From contig NZ_JABBGF010000004.1 of NCBI RefSeq assembly GCF_012927265.1, positions 217,398-281,397 of the forward strand: a stretch of 64,000 bases of DNA. The letters run 5' to 3'. The notes below the pieces were generated by a model that searched no databases, had not been told where the DNA came from, and worked only from the letters and a program-made list of their open reading frames with translations. Made by a program: the position numbers and the translations under genes. Positions within the stretch are counted from its first letter, which is position 1. Each line of letters opens with the position of its first letter. Source of the DNA: Chryseobacterium cheonjiense (GTDB taxonomy: Bacteria; Bacteroidota; Bacteroidia; Flavobacteriales; Weeksellaceae). Shown piece by piece: positions 55,654 through 64,000 of this stretch.

Positions 55654-56340
55654 TACGGATTTTTTTGTTTTTCTATAAAATGATTTAGTGATTCTTGACC
55701 TATATTATTAGTTTTAGTAGTGCCAATATTATTAGTTTGTACTCCATTAGGTGTAACTCTATGTATTGCATTACCATTTGTTTGAACACCAGTGTAAGAA
55801 TCTACAGCATATATAGGAATATTTAAACGTTGAGATGTTGGTTTATCATAATACGAAGATGTCATATTAAACATTGTTATGGTAGTCTTTCCATCAATTC
55901 CATTGGGTCCTCTTGTTGAAGTTATTTCCGCAGTTGGAATATCTCCTCTTGTGACACTTATACCCACATATACCTGTCTTTCTTTAGTTTGGTCTGCAAT
56001 CGTTTCATTATTAGCATTGTTAATATCAGCATTTATTTGAGTATTATTAACTATAACTATAGAGCTGCTTTTCTGCAAAGCCTGTGTTGCTACTGTTGAC
56101 AAAGAGCCTCCGTTCTCAGATGTAATATTATTCCAATGATTTTTGTATATTACTCGGAGGTTTTTGGTTGTTGCTCCATCACTTCCTAAATATTTCCCAA
56201 GCGTAATAAGGACTAAATCTTGTCATCTTCTCTGCGAGCGGATCCACCACGCCCCATCTTCCGATATCCGGCATATACATCCTCGCTCCGTAATCATACA
56301 TTCCTGTCTCTTGAAGTTCCTTACTATTGTACTTATACTA
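55653..56340 (-). pseudogene. Displaced RHS tip with unknown toxin domain
   Basis: The 5' part reads YKYNSKELQETGMYDYGARMYMPDIGRWGVVDPLAEKMTRFSPY in short pieces of RHS core, then stops at 56179 (WEIFRK then TGA). The toxin domain lies in another frame (TLGKYLGSDGATTKNLRV...STVATQALQK...) and runs to 55653. So a single-base shift near 56200 joins them. The domain has no recognised catalytic motif. The first codon upstream of YKYN is TAG where CAG is usual, a further sign of decay. Confidence 0.65.
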
Positions 56341-56416
56341 CGCATAAATTTTTCAAACTCACGCATTGCGATGGGCTATTTATTATGTTACCAGCACGAG
56401 CGAGGGAGATCGGGTG

Positions 56417-56911
56417 TTAATTTATTACTATGTTTTTCCATCCAATATTATAAGAATTAATATCGTTAACTAAATTTTTGAAAAAATCTGATTCATATGT
56501 ACCACTTTTCATACAATCAAGTGTAATAGGAAATCTTCTTTCTATGAATGATATATCATTTTTAACTTTATATAATAATACAAATCCATCTGTTGCAATA
56601 CATTGATCTAACCCAAAGTCATCTTTAGCTGGTGTATGTAACCACTTCTGATCATGATTTTGAAGATATATTATTTTTTTTGAAGATATTTTTCCCCTTA
56701 CTAGATTATATACAGTTATATTTTCCTTAGCATAACTCCACATATAAGATGATTCAAAATTGGAAGTTCCTATTGCAAAAATATTTCCATTTGTTTGATA
56801 TAGCTTGTTATAAAGCTTTTTATTCTTACTTAAAATGTCATTCTCTGTATGTTGAGCCTGACATGAAAATAATACTAACAATATGTTTGTAAAAATTAAT
56901 AGCTTTTTCAT
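56417..56911 (-). CDS. Lipoprotein, candidate immunity protein for the JAB-type toxin
   Basis: A 164-residue lipoprotein with lipobox LFSC (Cys17). The mature chain is mixed alpha/beta, with GNIFAIGTSNFESSYMWSYAKEN and a Cys-containing C-terminal half. No family recognised. It overlaps the RHS-JAB gene by 4 nt (ATGA), so the two are translationally coupled. This and its place directly after the toxin domain support an immunity role. Confidence 0.65.
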   Translation of the reverse strand: MKKLLIFTNILLVLFSCQAQHTENDILSKNKKLYNKLYQTNGNIFAIGTSNFESSYMWSYAKENITVYNLVRGKISSKKIIYLQNHDQKWLHTPAKDDFGLDQCIATDGFVLLYKVKNDISFIERRFPITLDCMKSGTYESDFFKNLVNDINSYNIGWKNIVIN

Positions 56912-59124
56912 GGATTAAATATTAGATTTGTAATAATAGAGTTTACATAATTTACGGTTGCATTTATCCCGGCATTTTTCCAGTCATAATAGTTTGCGTT
57001 TACAAGAGTACCATTTCCATTAAAATATGTAACTTCATTACTATTAGTACCGATAACAAATGAATTACCTTTATAACCTCTTTGCTCCAAAATACCTTGA
57101 ACGCTCAAATCAGCATCAGAAGGAGTAGAATCACCTAACTGTTTACGAGAAAGAATATTTACAATAGTATCGGGATGATCATGCCACCACATTTCTAGGT
57201 TTGATGCATTTTTTGGAAGTCCTCCTTTGCCATTAGATGTAAATACTTGCATAGAAGCTTCTGTAACAATATTTCCTTTATCATCATAGTACTGTTTTGG
57301 GGCACCTCCCTGGTCACCTCTTGTTACATTTTTATCACCAATAAAAGCGTAGCCGCCATTTTCACGACCCGATTTTTTAGTGTCAGCAACTGACTCCAAA
57401 ACACTATTTAGTCTATTTCCAGTAGGAATAAGAGCAACATTTTTTCCTTCATTTAAACCACCGGTGTATGTTTCACCTTTTTTGGTTGCTGCTTCTACAG
57501 CTTTTTTTGTACTTCCAGTTACTATATAAGCTTTTCCTGTATTTTTCCCATCATCACCTATTAACTTAAGCTTATTACTAAATGCACTTACTCTTCCATA
57601 AATCGGATCAATAGCCTGTCTTCCATCGGGATCAATAAACCTTATAGGATTATTAAATGCATATGTATAAGTACTCCATCTTCTCGAAGTCTCCGCCAAC
57701 GGATCCACAACACCCCATCGTCCGATATCCGGCATATACATTCTTGCGCCATAGTCCAGCCCTTGGGTTTCCTGTTGCTGCTCTTTGCCGTTGTAAGTGT
57801 AGAAATAATTAGGACTTATGCTTCCATACGACATTGCATTCCCAAACTCCAGCCCGAAAGGATAGTAATCGGTTGCTTTATCAATGGCTGCATTTCCTGA
57901 TGCGTCTCTGTAAAAAGCCAGTCTCATGTTTCCTAAATGATCTTTGTACTGGTAAATATACTTATTTTGATTAAAATCATAATATCCTTCCGAAGTGGGT
58001 ACAAATTGTAAACCATTCGGAGATGACGGAAACCCTAGATTATTAACCTCATAGCTGTACTGAAACCCATCCAGGTATTCCATGGTCTGGCTGGCGTCGC
58101 TCTGCCTTCTGCCGGAGAAGAAATTGTATTTTTTCTTCAGCTTCACCCCATCTGCACGATACAGGTATTGGGTATTGACATAAACGTTCTGGCTATTCCT
58201 TAAAACATAATTACTGAATTGAATATAGCTCGGGAGATTAAGGTGATTGTAATTGATATTCAATATCCCTTTATCCTTGTGGTCTTTCATATTCCCGTTG
58301 TTGTCGTACCCGATGGTCATGCCCGAAGTATCAGGATATCCTGCATAATTCATGGAAGTATCGTTAATCGTAAGCAGTTTGTTTCCCGAATAGATGTAAC
58401 TTAGCTGATCGATCTGCTCTGCAACGGAATAATAGTTTTTGGTATTTCTTTTCAGGGTTTGGATGTTTCCGTTCAGGTCATAGGATAACTCTTCATTATA
58501 AAAATTGTTCTGCGGTACTGAAGAATTAGGTTCGGAATACGTTCCTTTTTGCAGCCTGTTGAGTGCATCGTACTGATAGGAATATCTTTTCAATATATTT
58601 TCCTCCGAAGCAGCCCAGTCAATTTCTGCAATGTTGCCGTTGTATTTCCCGGAAGTTAGTGAAGTGTATACCGGGTTGGTATATTTCATTTCATATCCGA
58701 ACAGCTTTCCGTCAAGGTTGGAAGGATCATTCACTTTATTCAACCAGCCACGGATATTGTAGGTGTAATCTATGCTTTGGAGATTGTTTCCTACTTTTTT
58801 GTTGGATAGCTGAGAAAGTTCATTATAAGTATTTTCTGCCAGTAGTTCCTGTGGCTGGCTGTCTACCTGATGATAATGCTTTTTGAGCCTGTTTTGTGAG
58901 TCGTACTCAAAATTTTCCGTAATTACTTTATCGGTGTCGGTATCCAGCCTTTTGTGGCGGGTAATGCTCTGCTGAACCGCGCCTGCAAAATCCAGTTTGG
59001 ATTTTACCTCAGTACGGCCGCCTAAATGGTTGATGGAGTAGCTTCCAATCGTTCTTCCTTTTTTGTCGTAATAGGTGTAATTCTTCGTCCAGTTATCATC
59101 TTCAATATTTTTCACAAGACTCAT
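56908..59124 (-). CDS. RHS-repeat protein, 3' part, with JAB-like metallopeptidase toxin
   Basis: A 738-residue reading in the same frame as 59266-60390, separated only by one TGA and 47 sense codons. YD/RHS repeats fill the first 350 residues. The RHS core (YQYKDHLGNMRLAFY ... YMPDIGRWGVVDPLAET ... NNPIRFIDPDGRQ) ends near residue 500. The C-terminal domain has the JAMM zinc motif: His648 and His650 in WWHDHPD, with Ser669 and Asp672 in PSDAD, and an upstream Glu in TEASMQVF. It fits the JAB-like toxin group of polymorphic toxins, probably a metal-dependent protease. The ATG at 59124 is only the first ATG after the stop; independent translation is doubtful. Confidence 0.8.
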   Translation of the reverse strand: MSLVKNIEDDNWTKNYTYYDKKGRTIGSYSINHLGGRTEVKSKLDFAGAVQQSITRHKRLDTDTDKVITENFEYDSQNRLKKHYHQVDSQPQELLAENTYNELSQLSNKKVGNNLQSIDYTYNIRGWLNKVNDPSNLDGKLFGYEMKYTNPVYTSLTSGKYNGNIAEIDWAASEENILKRYSYQYDALNRLQKGTYSEPNSSVPQNNFYNEELSYDLNGNIQTLKRNTKNYYSVAEQIDQLSYIYSGNKLLTINDTSMNYAGYPDTSGMTIGYDNNGNMKDHKDKGILNINYNHLNLPSYIQFSNYVLRNSQNVYVNTQYLYRADGVKLKKKYNFFSGRRQSDASQTMEYLDGFQYSYEVNNLGFPSSPNGLQFVPTSEGYYDFNQNKYIYQYKDHLGNMRLAFYRDASGNAAIDKATDYYPFGLEFGNAMSYGSISPNYFYTYNGKEQQQETQGLDYGARMYMPDIGRWGVVDPLAETSRRWSTYTYAFNNPIRFIDPDGRQAIDPIYGRVSAFSNKLKLIGDDGKNTGKAYIVTGSTKKAVEAATKKGETYTGGLNEGKNVALIPTGNRLNSVLESVADTKKSGRENGGYAFIGDKNVTRGDQGGAPKQYYDDKGNIVTEASMQVFTSNGKGGLPKNASNLEMWWHDHPDTIVNILSRKQLGDSTPSDADLSVQGILEQRGYKGNSFVIGTNSNEVTYFNGNGTLVNANYYDWKNAGINATVNYVNSIITNLIFNP

Positions 59125-59265
59125 TACCGGAAGGCTTTTGGTACTCGACCCTTCTGCGGTAGGCGTTTCGGTAAGAGTGGGTTCTCCTAAAATATTTGTC
59201 GGGAACGTTGGGTTAAAGCTGTATCCCGGGTAAGAATCGTAATAGTTTAAAGATAATAAGGTTAC

Positions 59266-60390
59266 TCATTTGCTTGAATTAGGATAAGTACTATCCGGTG
59301 TATCATAATATACATCCATTCCTTGGCGGTTGAAAAGAACAGTCTGTATTCTCTTGACATTGTTGGGACTTATTCCGTTAACTTCCGCCTGTTCAGTGCT
59401 TCTGTCAGACCCTGTTCCAATTCCTGTAATGGCCACTCTTCCAAATTGGTCATATTTAGTGTAGAGCCATTGCCCTTTTTCTTTCATAACAGTGTCTTGG
59501 GTTGCAACCAGCCTGTCCTGCTTATCATAGAGCATATATTCCCATCCTTTGCCCGGAAGCTTTTTTTCTACCAATCGGTTCCTGCCATCGTAACGATATT
59601 GATAACAAAGATCATTGAGCAAGGTTTCGGTAATAGTCTGATTCACTGCTTTTGGCGGGATTACAAAGGCCAGCTGGTTGTACTCATTGTATACATAATA
59701 GGTGTCGGCATATTCTGTATCGGAGATCATTTTTCTCACCAAAAGTGTTTGTCCTTCACCATTTTTATATTCGTAGGTTTTATTCCCGTCTTCGTCGATA
59801 ACTGCATTCCTGTAGAGCTGGTTGGCAGCGTAGGCTGGTGTTGAAGATAAGCTCACGCTGGATTTTGTAGCTCCGTTTTCCCAGATAGTTGTGGTGACAA
59901 AATGATACACATCATTGCCAATGTTGGCGGAATATTCAAACTGTACGGGTTTATCATTCCACGCATTGCCCACCTGTTTCTGCTGTAAGATCCTGTCTAA
60001 AGGTGAACTTTCCAGAATTTTCTCTGAAAAGATTTTCTCCGGACCATAAAGCGTTGGCTGGGTGGCATTGTTCAGCGGAGAGGTGTAAATTCCTCCATTC
60101 TGTGTTCCCTGCTGGGGAACCGGGAGGTAATCTTTCACCTGTCTTCCGAAACCATCGTATTCGATATGGGTTACCACATCTTTCCCTTGTGGGGAAGCTT
60201 TGATATTCACTACCTGCTTGGGTCTCCCCAAACCATCAAAGTACTGAACGGTTTCTGAAGTTTTGGTAGCGGTGGTTCCGTTATAATCTAAATAGGTTTT
60301 TGTATAGACGTAGTTTTCTGTCGGGCTCAATTGTGCATGAACTAAACCGGATAAAAGCAAAGCGCCAATTGGAATTAATATCTTTTTCAT
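59266..60390 (-). CDS. RHS/DUF6443 protein, 5' part, ending at an in-frame TGA
   Basis: A 374-residue reading with a signal peptide ending at LVHAQ. It contains DUF6443-type sequence (PTENYVYTKTYLDYNGT, VQYFDGLGRPKQVVNIKASPQGKD) and YD repeats (YDGRNRLVEKKLPGKGWEYMLYD). It ends SSK-TGA, and the same frame goes on as VTLLSLNYYDSYPGYSF and into the next reading. A full gene would be about 1160 residues. TGG to TGA (Trp to stop) or an assembly error explains it best. It starts 5 bp after the upstream YD-like gene. Confidence 0.8.
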   Translation of the reverse strand: MKKILIPIGALLLSGLVHAQLSPTENYVYTKTYLDYNGTTATKTSETVQYFDGLGRPKQVVNIKASPQGKDVVTHIEYDGFGRQVKDYLPVPQQGTQNGGIYTSPLNNATQPTLYGPEKIFSEKILESSPLDRILQQKQVGNAWNDKPVQFEYSANIGNDVYHFVTTTIWENGATKSSVSLSSTPAYAANQLYRNAVIDEDGNKTYEYKNGEGQTLLVRKMISDTEYADTYYVYNEYNQLAFVIPPKAVNQTITETLLNDLCYQYRYDGRNRLVEKKLPGKGWEYMLYDKQDRLVATQDTVMKEKGQWLYTKYDQFGRVAITGIGTGSDRSTEQAEVNGISPNNVKRIQTVLFNRQGMDVYYDTPDSTYPNSSK

Positions 60391-60395
60391 CAGTC

Positions 60396-63300
60396 TTAGT
60401 TTTTGTAATTGTACTTGAATTCTTTTAACAGTTTGCCGGTTTGGCTGCCTTCTCTTATTTCCATTAACCTGTTGGCGAAATCATAAATATACACTTCCCT
60501 GATTCCTGATGGCGGGGTAATGCTGGTAACGCCGATCAGTGGATCATAGGTATAAGTGGTTACCTGATAATTTGCCATGTTAGAATTTTTTCTGAAATCA
60601 TCCAGCGCTGTGATCAATGCCGGCTCATTCAATGGATTGGAAGCGTCCAGGTCGGAAACATTCACAATACTGCTGATAAGAGACTGCTGGATATCGGATA
60701 GCTTAGCTCCTATTATCTTGGCAATCGGTTGGGTTTGATTATAGCCCCAGATAATAACTGTTGAAATACCATCTTTGGCGGTGTATTGTTGTAAGTTACC
60801 TTTACTGTCGTATTGATCGTAGGTAACTTCCGTAGAAGCTGTACTCTGCAAATCATAGGAAATTACAGAAGTTGGAAATAAATTGGCTGCATTGTCGTAC
60901 TTCGTCTCAGTTCTTGATATGGTTTTGCCCTGGTCAGAAGCATTCTGTTTTTTTATTACTGCCGTTTCCAAAGGAATACCAATCATATTGGCATTGATCA
61001 GCTTTTGGTTGTTCTTCTCGTGGGCATATTGGTAAGTATTTTCTGTTATGCTGCCATCGGGAGAAGTGCTGGTTTGGGTAATAGGATTTAAATGTTTATA
61101 GCTATTATCATAATAATAATCTGTAATTTCTTCCATGGCAGTTCCATTAAAATATTTTGTTATTTTTGTTTTTGTAGGTTTTACCCAGGAAGATGATATT
61201 GGATAATTAGCATACTTAAAATGTACTTTATAACCCAAGCCTGATATTGGTGTCTGTTCAACAGAATAGGGTTTTAGTGCTATTGCCCAATATACATCGT
61301 CATTTTGGTTTCCGTTAGTAAAAGGGCTGTAGGAGAACTGATTGAAATAATTATCAAAACCATAGTAAAATTCCTTATCTATTAACTTTGTACCATTGCT
61401 GTTATATGATGATTCTTTTACTGGTAATCCGTTTTTGTAATCTTTATAATTATAAGGCACATTCAAGTCAATATCCTGATTTCTGTTTTCATCTTTGTAC
61501 GAATTGGTAAAAATAAATTCTTTTTTGTAAGAAGAGATTCCATTTTCAAAATTTTCTGTTACAAAAGAATAGCCCACTGCTTTAGGCAATGCATGATTAA
61601 ATGAATCACTGCTGAAAATAAGGGTTTTTCTGGTATTCCCATTCAGATCTTTAGGAGCTTCGCTGATGCCTGTATATATTCTTTCTTCCTCCAGGTTGTT
61701 ACCGCTTGATGCATCAGTACTCAGATTGTATGAATATGTCCTTTTCATTGCAGAAGTTCCATCAAAAAAATCAATTTGTTTAATTCTAAAGCTGCCAACT
61801 TTTTTATTTTTCACAAAGTTTGGTGTGATTTCAATTCCGTATAATTCTGCTTTACATTTGTTTGGTAAAACACCCTCATTTTTTAATTTGAATTTATAAT
61901 TTTTATTAGGATCCAAACTCAAACTGTATATATTATCAATATTTACACTTTTTAACAACACATTGTTTTCCAGAACTTCAAGCTTACAAAAAGTGCCGTT
62001 TTCGGGGATTGAGTTGGTATTGCCATTATACATATTATGGCTGCTGTTAAACATTAAGCTATAGCTGAAGGTATTATTAGGAGTAGTAAAGAGAATTTCA
62101 GAATAACTTTCATTTTCTATATGTAGAGACGTCTTTAGCTTTTTAGAATAGCTGTTCTCGGTATTGTTAAAATAATAATCATCCAATTCATATTTGTATT
62201 CCGAATATCCTTTTGTAGGGTATATCACCTTTTTTAATAATCCTGTAATTGCATAATTTTCATTCACTTCTCGATTGGCTCCTTCATAATACCTATTGTT
62301 GTAGATAAGTGCGGGTATTTTATGCGGGTTGTTTTGTCCGTTGTAAAGCCCCCAGTAATCTATTGAATTGGATAGCCTGTGTGGTAGCTGAGCGCTTTCA
62401 TAATATTCGAAATTGTGGGAAGTTGAGTGGACATTGTTTTTTATTTCTGTCAATTTCAGTCTTTTGGTTAATGAATTTTTTAAAGCTGTATTAGAAACGG
62501 GCAGAGCATCTACATCTTCGTTAGAATTAAAATAAGAATAAATAAAGGAGTAATCTTGGATAATCCTATTGGTTTTATCATAGCTCACAATTCTTTTCAG
62601 AGAAAAATCACCAGGCAGGTCTTCTCTTTCATTGAGAGAATATTCAAATACTACTTTTCCTGCAGAGTACTTGATTTCGGTAATCAGCTTCTCGGTATTT
62701 CCCTGTAGAAAATAAGTATAAGGGTTATCAATTTCAATATCGGGAGGAAAATATGAGTTATCTGTGGGGAAAGGGAATGTTTCTTTATTGGATGTGGGCA
62801 ATAGTTGCTGATAATTTACGGTCTTATCATACAGAAAATCAACAGAACTGTTATTAATTAATGTAATTTTTCGAGTCTGCCATTGGTTGCCACCCTGTAG
62901 AGAAAATACATCGCCTATGTTATTATATCCACTGTTTGATGTGATGGTATTTGTTCCTATAAATTCATAAAGATTACCATTGTTATCTTTAAGCAAAGGT
63001 TCATTACCAATACTTACTTTAACATCTTCTTTTGGAAGCATCAGAATTTTATCTTGATCCAGAATAAATTTACCCGATTTTCCATTTACACTATAATCAT
63101 AAATATCGGGCATGAGGTCTATTGGAGCAGTATCTTTAGGGGTCAGTAGATTAGGACCTGAATATCCTAATGCCCACAATGCTTTATATTCATCTGCTGT
63201 ACAGCAAATATTCCCAGTATTAATATTAAAATTTAAAGGCAATGTATTTGTTGGAGCAGAATCTGGATATCCATAAACTTGCTTGCTCATTTTGGCTCCA

Positions 63301-63599
63301 CCAATATCCAAATACCATCCTAAACCAACTCTGGATGCTATTTCATCCACCTTTATTCCGGATGAATGGTATTTTAAAATGATTGGAAAAGACTGTCCAC
63401 TTTCTTCTATCGTAATTAAGGGAATTTCTATACTTGGAACGCCTGTATATTTGCTTACAGGGATGTCTATATACTTAGTGAAATTAGAAGATTCTGGGGT
63501 TTTAGGAAATTTCGGAACTTCATAATTGATTTGTCCGAAAACATTACTACTGCTTAACAAAGCAGATAAAACTAATATTGAATATATCTTTTTCTTCAT
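60396..63599 (-). CDS. Large exported YD/RHS-like protein, partner of the RHS toxin
   Basis: A 1067-residue protein with a signal peptide ending at NVFGQ. The N-terminal part has the Bacteroidetes pattern SKYTGVPSIEIPLITI and LKYHSSGIKVDEIASRVGLGWYLDIGGA. The middle is beta-rich with NKTNRI-like YD turns, and the last 200 residues carry clear YD repeats (TSPDGSITENTYQY, TYDPLIGVTSITPPSGIREVYIYD). It has no toxin tip. In such loci this protein may form part of the shell around the toxin or help its export; that is inference. It lies 12 bp after the T9SS-tailed gene and 5 bp before the DUF6443 gene. Confidence 0.8.
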   Translation of the reverse strand: MKKKIYSILVLSALLSSSNVFGQINYEVPKFPKTPESSNFTKYIDIPVSKYTGVPSIEIPLITIEESGQSFPIILKYHSSGIKVDEIASRVGLGWYLDIGGAKMSKQVYGYPDSAPTNTLPLNFNINTGNICCTADEYKALWALGYSGPNLLTPKDTAPIDLMPDIYDYSVNGKSGKFILDQDKILMLPKEDVKVSIGNEPLLKDNNGNLYEFIGTNTITSNSGYNNIGDVFSLQGGNQWQTRKITLINNSSVDFLYDKTVNYQQLLPTSNKETFPFPTDNSYFPPDIEIDNPYTYFLQGNTEKLITEIKYSAGKVVFEYSLNEREDLPGDFSLKRIVSYDKTNRIIQDYSFIYSYFNSNEDVDALPVSNTALKNSLTKRLKLTEIKNNVHSTSHNFEYYESAQLPHRLSNSIDYWGLYNGQNNPHKIPALIYNNRYYEGANREVNENYAITGLLKKVIYPTKGYSEYKYELDDYYFNNTENSYSKKLKTSLHIENESYSEILFTTPNNTFSYSLMFNSSHNMYNGNTNSIPENGTFCKLEVLENNVLLKSVNIDNIYSLSLDPNKNYKFKLKNEGVLPNKCKAELYGIEITPNFVKNKKVGSFRIKQIDFFDGTSAMKRTYSYNLSTDASSGNNLEEERIYTGISEAPKDLNGNTRKTLIFSSDSFNHALPKAVGYSFVTENFENGISSYKKEFIFTNSYKDENRNQDIDLNVPYNYKDYKNGLPVKESSYNSNGTKLIDKEFYYGFDNYFNQFSYSPFTNGNQNDDVYWAIALKPYSVEQTPISGLGYKVHFKYANYPISSSWVKPTKTKITKYFNGTAMEEITDYYYDNSYKHLNPITQTSTSPDGSITENTYQYAHEKNNQKLINANMIGIPLETAVIKKQNASDQGKTISRTETKYDNAANLFPTSVISYDLQSTASTEVTYDQYDSKGNLQQYTAKDGISTVIIWGYNQTQPIAKIIGAKLSDIQQSLISSIVNVSDLDASNPLNEPALITALDDFRKNSNMANYQVTTYTYDPLIGVTSITPPSGIREVYIYDFANRLMEIREGSQTGKLLKEFKYNYKN

Positions 63600-63611
63600 T
63601 AATTGTTATGT

Positions 63612-64000
63612 TTATTTTTTAATCAATTTAGCACTCGCCGTTTTGTTATCATTCGTTTTCACGGTCACCAGATACGCTCCCTGAATAAGGTTCTGGGTAT
63701 TGATCTTGGTAACTTTATTTTTAGTTTTTGAGCTCTGAAGCTGTCTTCCTCCCATATCATATACAATAATCTCTGCTTCAAACCCCTGTCCTGAGCTTGT
63801 CGAAGGGAAGCCAATTTCTACATATGCATACTCACTCACCGGATTCGGGTAAACCTTAATATCCTGCTTTTCAATCAGCTGGTCAATCTGCTTATCGCCC
63901 AGCTTGACAATCTTCCAGTTTTCTTTTCCAAGCTCTTCTGCACTGGTTCCGGCCAAAACAATCGAACCGTCCCGGTTCAGTTTAATATCCGAAAGCCTTT
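63612..64000 (-). CDS. 3' end of a T9SS type A sorting-domain protein (cut by window edge)
   Basis: The frame is open to the window edge (LSDIKLNRDGSIVLAGTSAEELGKENWKIVKLGD in pieces), so only the last 129 codons are seen. A type A sorting domain is clear: IKVYPNPVSEYAYVE, then EIIVYDMGGRQLQSSKT and GAYLVTVKTNDNKTASAKLIKK. The TTG at 63956 is not the start. The DGSIVLAG sequence suggests a beta-propeller-like body upstream. It is first of the visible RHS operon. A small repeat interrupts the sorting domain (63784-63807). Confidence 0.8.
   Translation of the reverse strand, partial: RLSDIKLNRDGSIVLAGTSAEELGKENWKIVKLGDKQIDQLIEKQDIKVYPNPVSEYAYVEIGFPSTSSGQGFEAEIIVYDMGGRQLQSSKTKNKVTKINTQNLIQGAYLVTVKTNDNKTASAKLIKK
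63784..63807 (-). repeat. Short REP-like repeat inside a coding region
   Basis: The minus-strand sequence includes TTCGACAAGCTCAGGACAG, a short repeat often found scattered in bacterial intergenic DNA. Here it is in frame and adds about eight residues (PSTSSGQG) to the T9SS sorting domain between IGF and FEAEIIVYD, where other such domains have none. Confidence 0.65.

Noticed and set aside
59266..59268. In-frame TGA as selenocysteine or recoded Trp
   Set aside because: No supporting structure or recoding evidence is seen, TGA serves as a normal stop elsewhere in the window, and decay is common in this locus.

Overview
The window looks like a chromosomal stretch of a flavobacterium, most likely Chryseobacterium or a close Weeksellaceae relative. 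The grounds are AT-rich DNA, core type IX secretion/gliding genes (porV, porU, gldJ), type A T9SS sorting tails (YPNP...GNYILQI...), Bacteroidetes-type promoters (TTG-N19-TAnnTTTG) and almost no Shine-Dalgarno sequences. No rRNA, tRNA, CRISPR array or insertion-sequence transposase was seen.

0.1-19 kb is mostly housekeeping: a DUF1543 protein, purK and purE (two adjacent steps of purine synthesis) around an antiporter/lipoprotein operon and an EamA exporter; three tandem T9SS-exported BspA-like (DUF285) repeat proteins with about 5, 7 and 9 repeats; yiaA; ahcY; the aguB-aguA pair that turns agmatine into putrescine; a phosphopantetheinyl transferase; and a FUSC/YccS-type membrane protein.

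18.5-32 kb is the most striking region. A tyrosine recombinase gene lies next to two inverted 23-bp sites. Each site has two 8-bp half-sites around the same 7-bp asymmetric spacer. They bracket about 185 bp holding a consensus promoter that now points at the recombinase. On the other side lies a same-strand set of exported proteins: a small secreted protein, a 3018-residue protein of seven roughly 415-residue modules, a 162-residue companion and a doubly frameshifted paralogue. I read this as a candidate phase-variable promoter-inversion switch.

32-51 kb returns to core functions: porU-porV, divergent gldJ, murF, a Nudix hydrolase, an SRPBCC protein, anmK, lptC with an outer-membrane protein gene, holB, and a TetR-TolC-HlyD-MFS efflux operon. 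A 557-bp non-coding, repeat-bearing insert separates the MFS gene from the rest of that operon.

51.3-64 kb (minus strand) is an RHS/YD-repeat polymorphic-toxin locus. The intact end has a T9SS-tailed gene (cut by the window edge), a 1067-residue YD-like protein, and an RHS protein that ends in a JAB-family metallopeptidase toxin but is split by one in-frame TGA. Its candidate lipoprotein immunity gene follows. Downstream lie three displaced RHS-tip/toxin cassettes in various states of decay (one with a lipase-like toxin), each followed by a candidate immunity gene and partly separated by related 150-bp repeats. Three of the four immunity candidates have lipoprotein signals, which suggests protection in the cell envelope.
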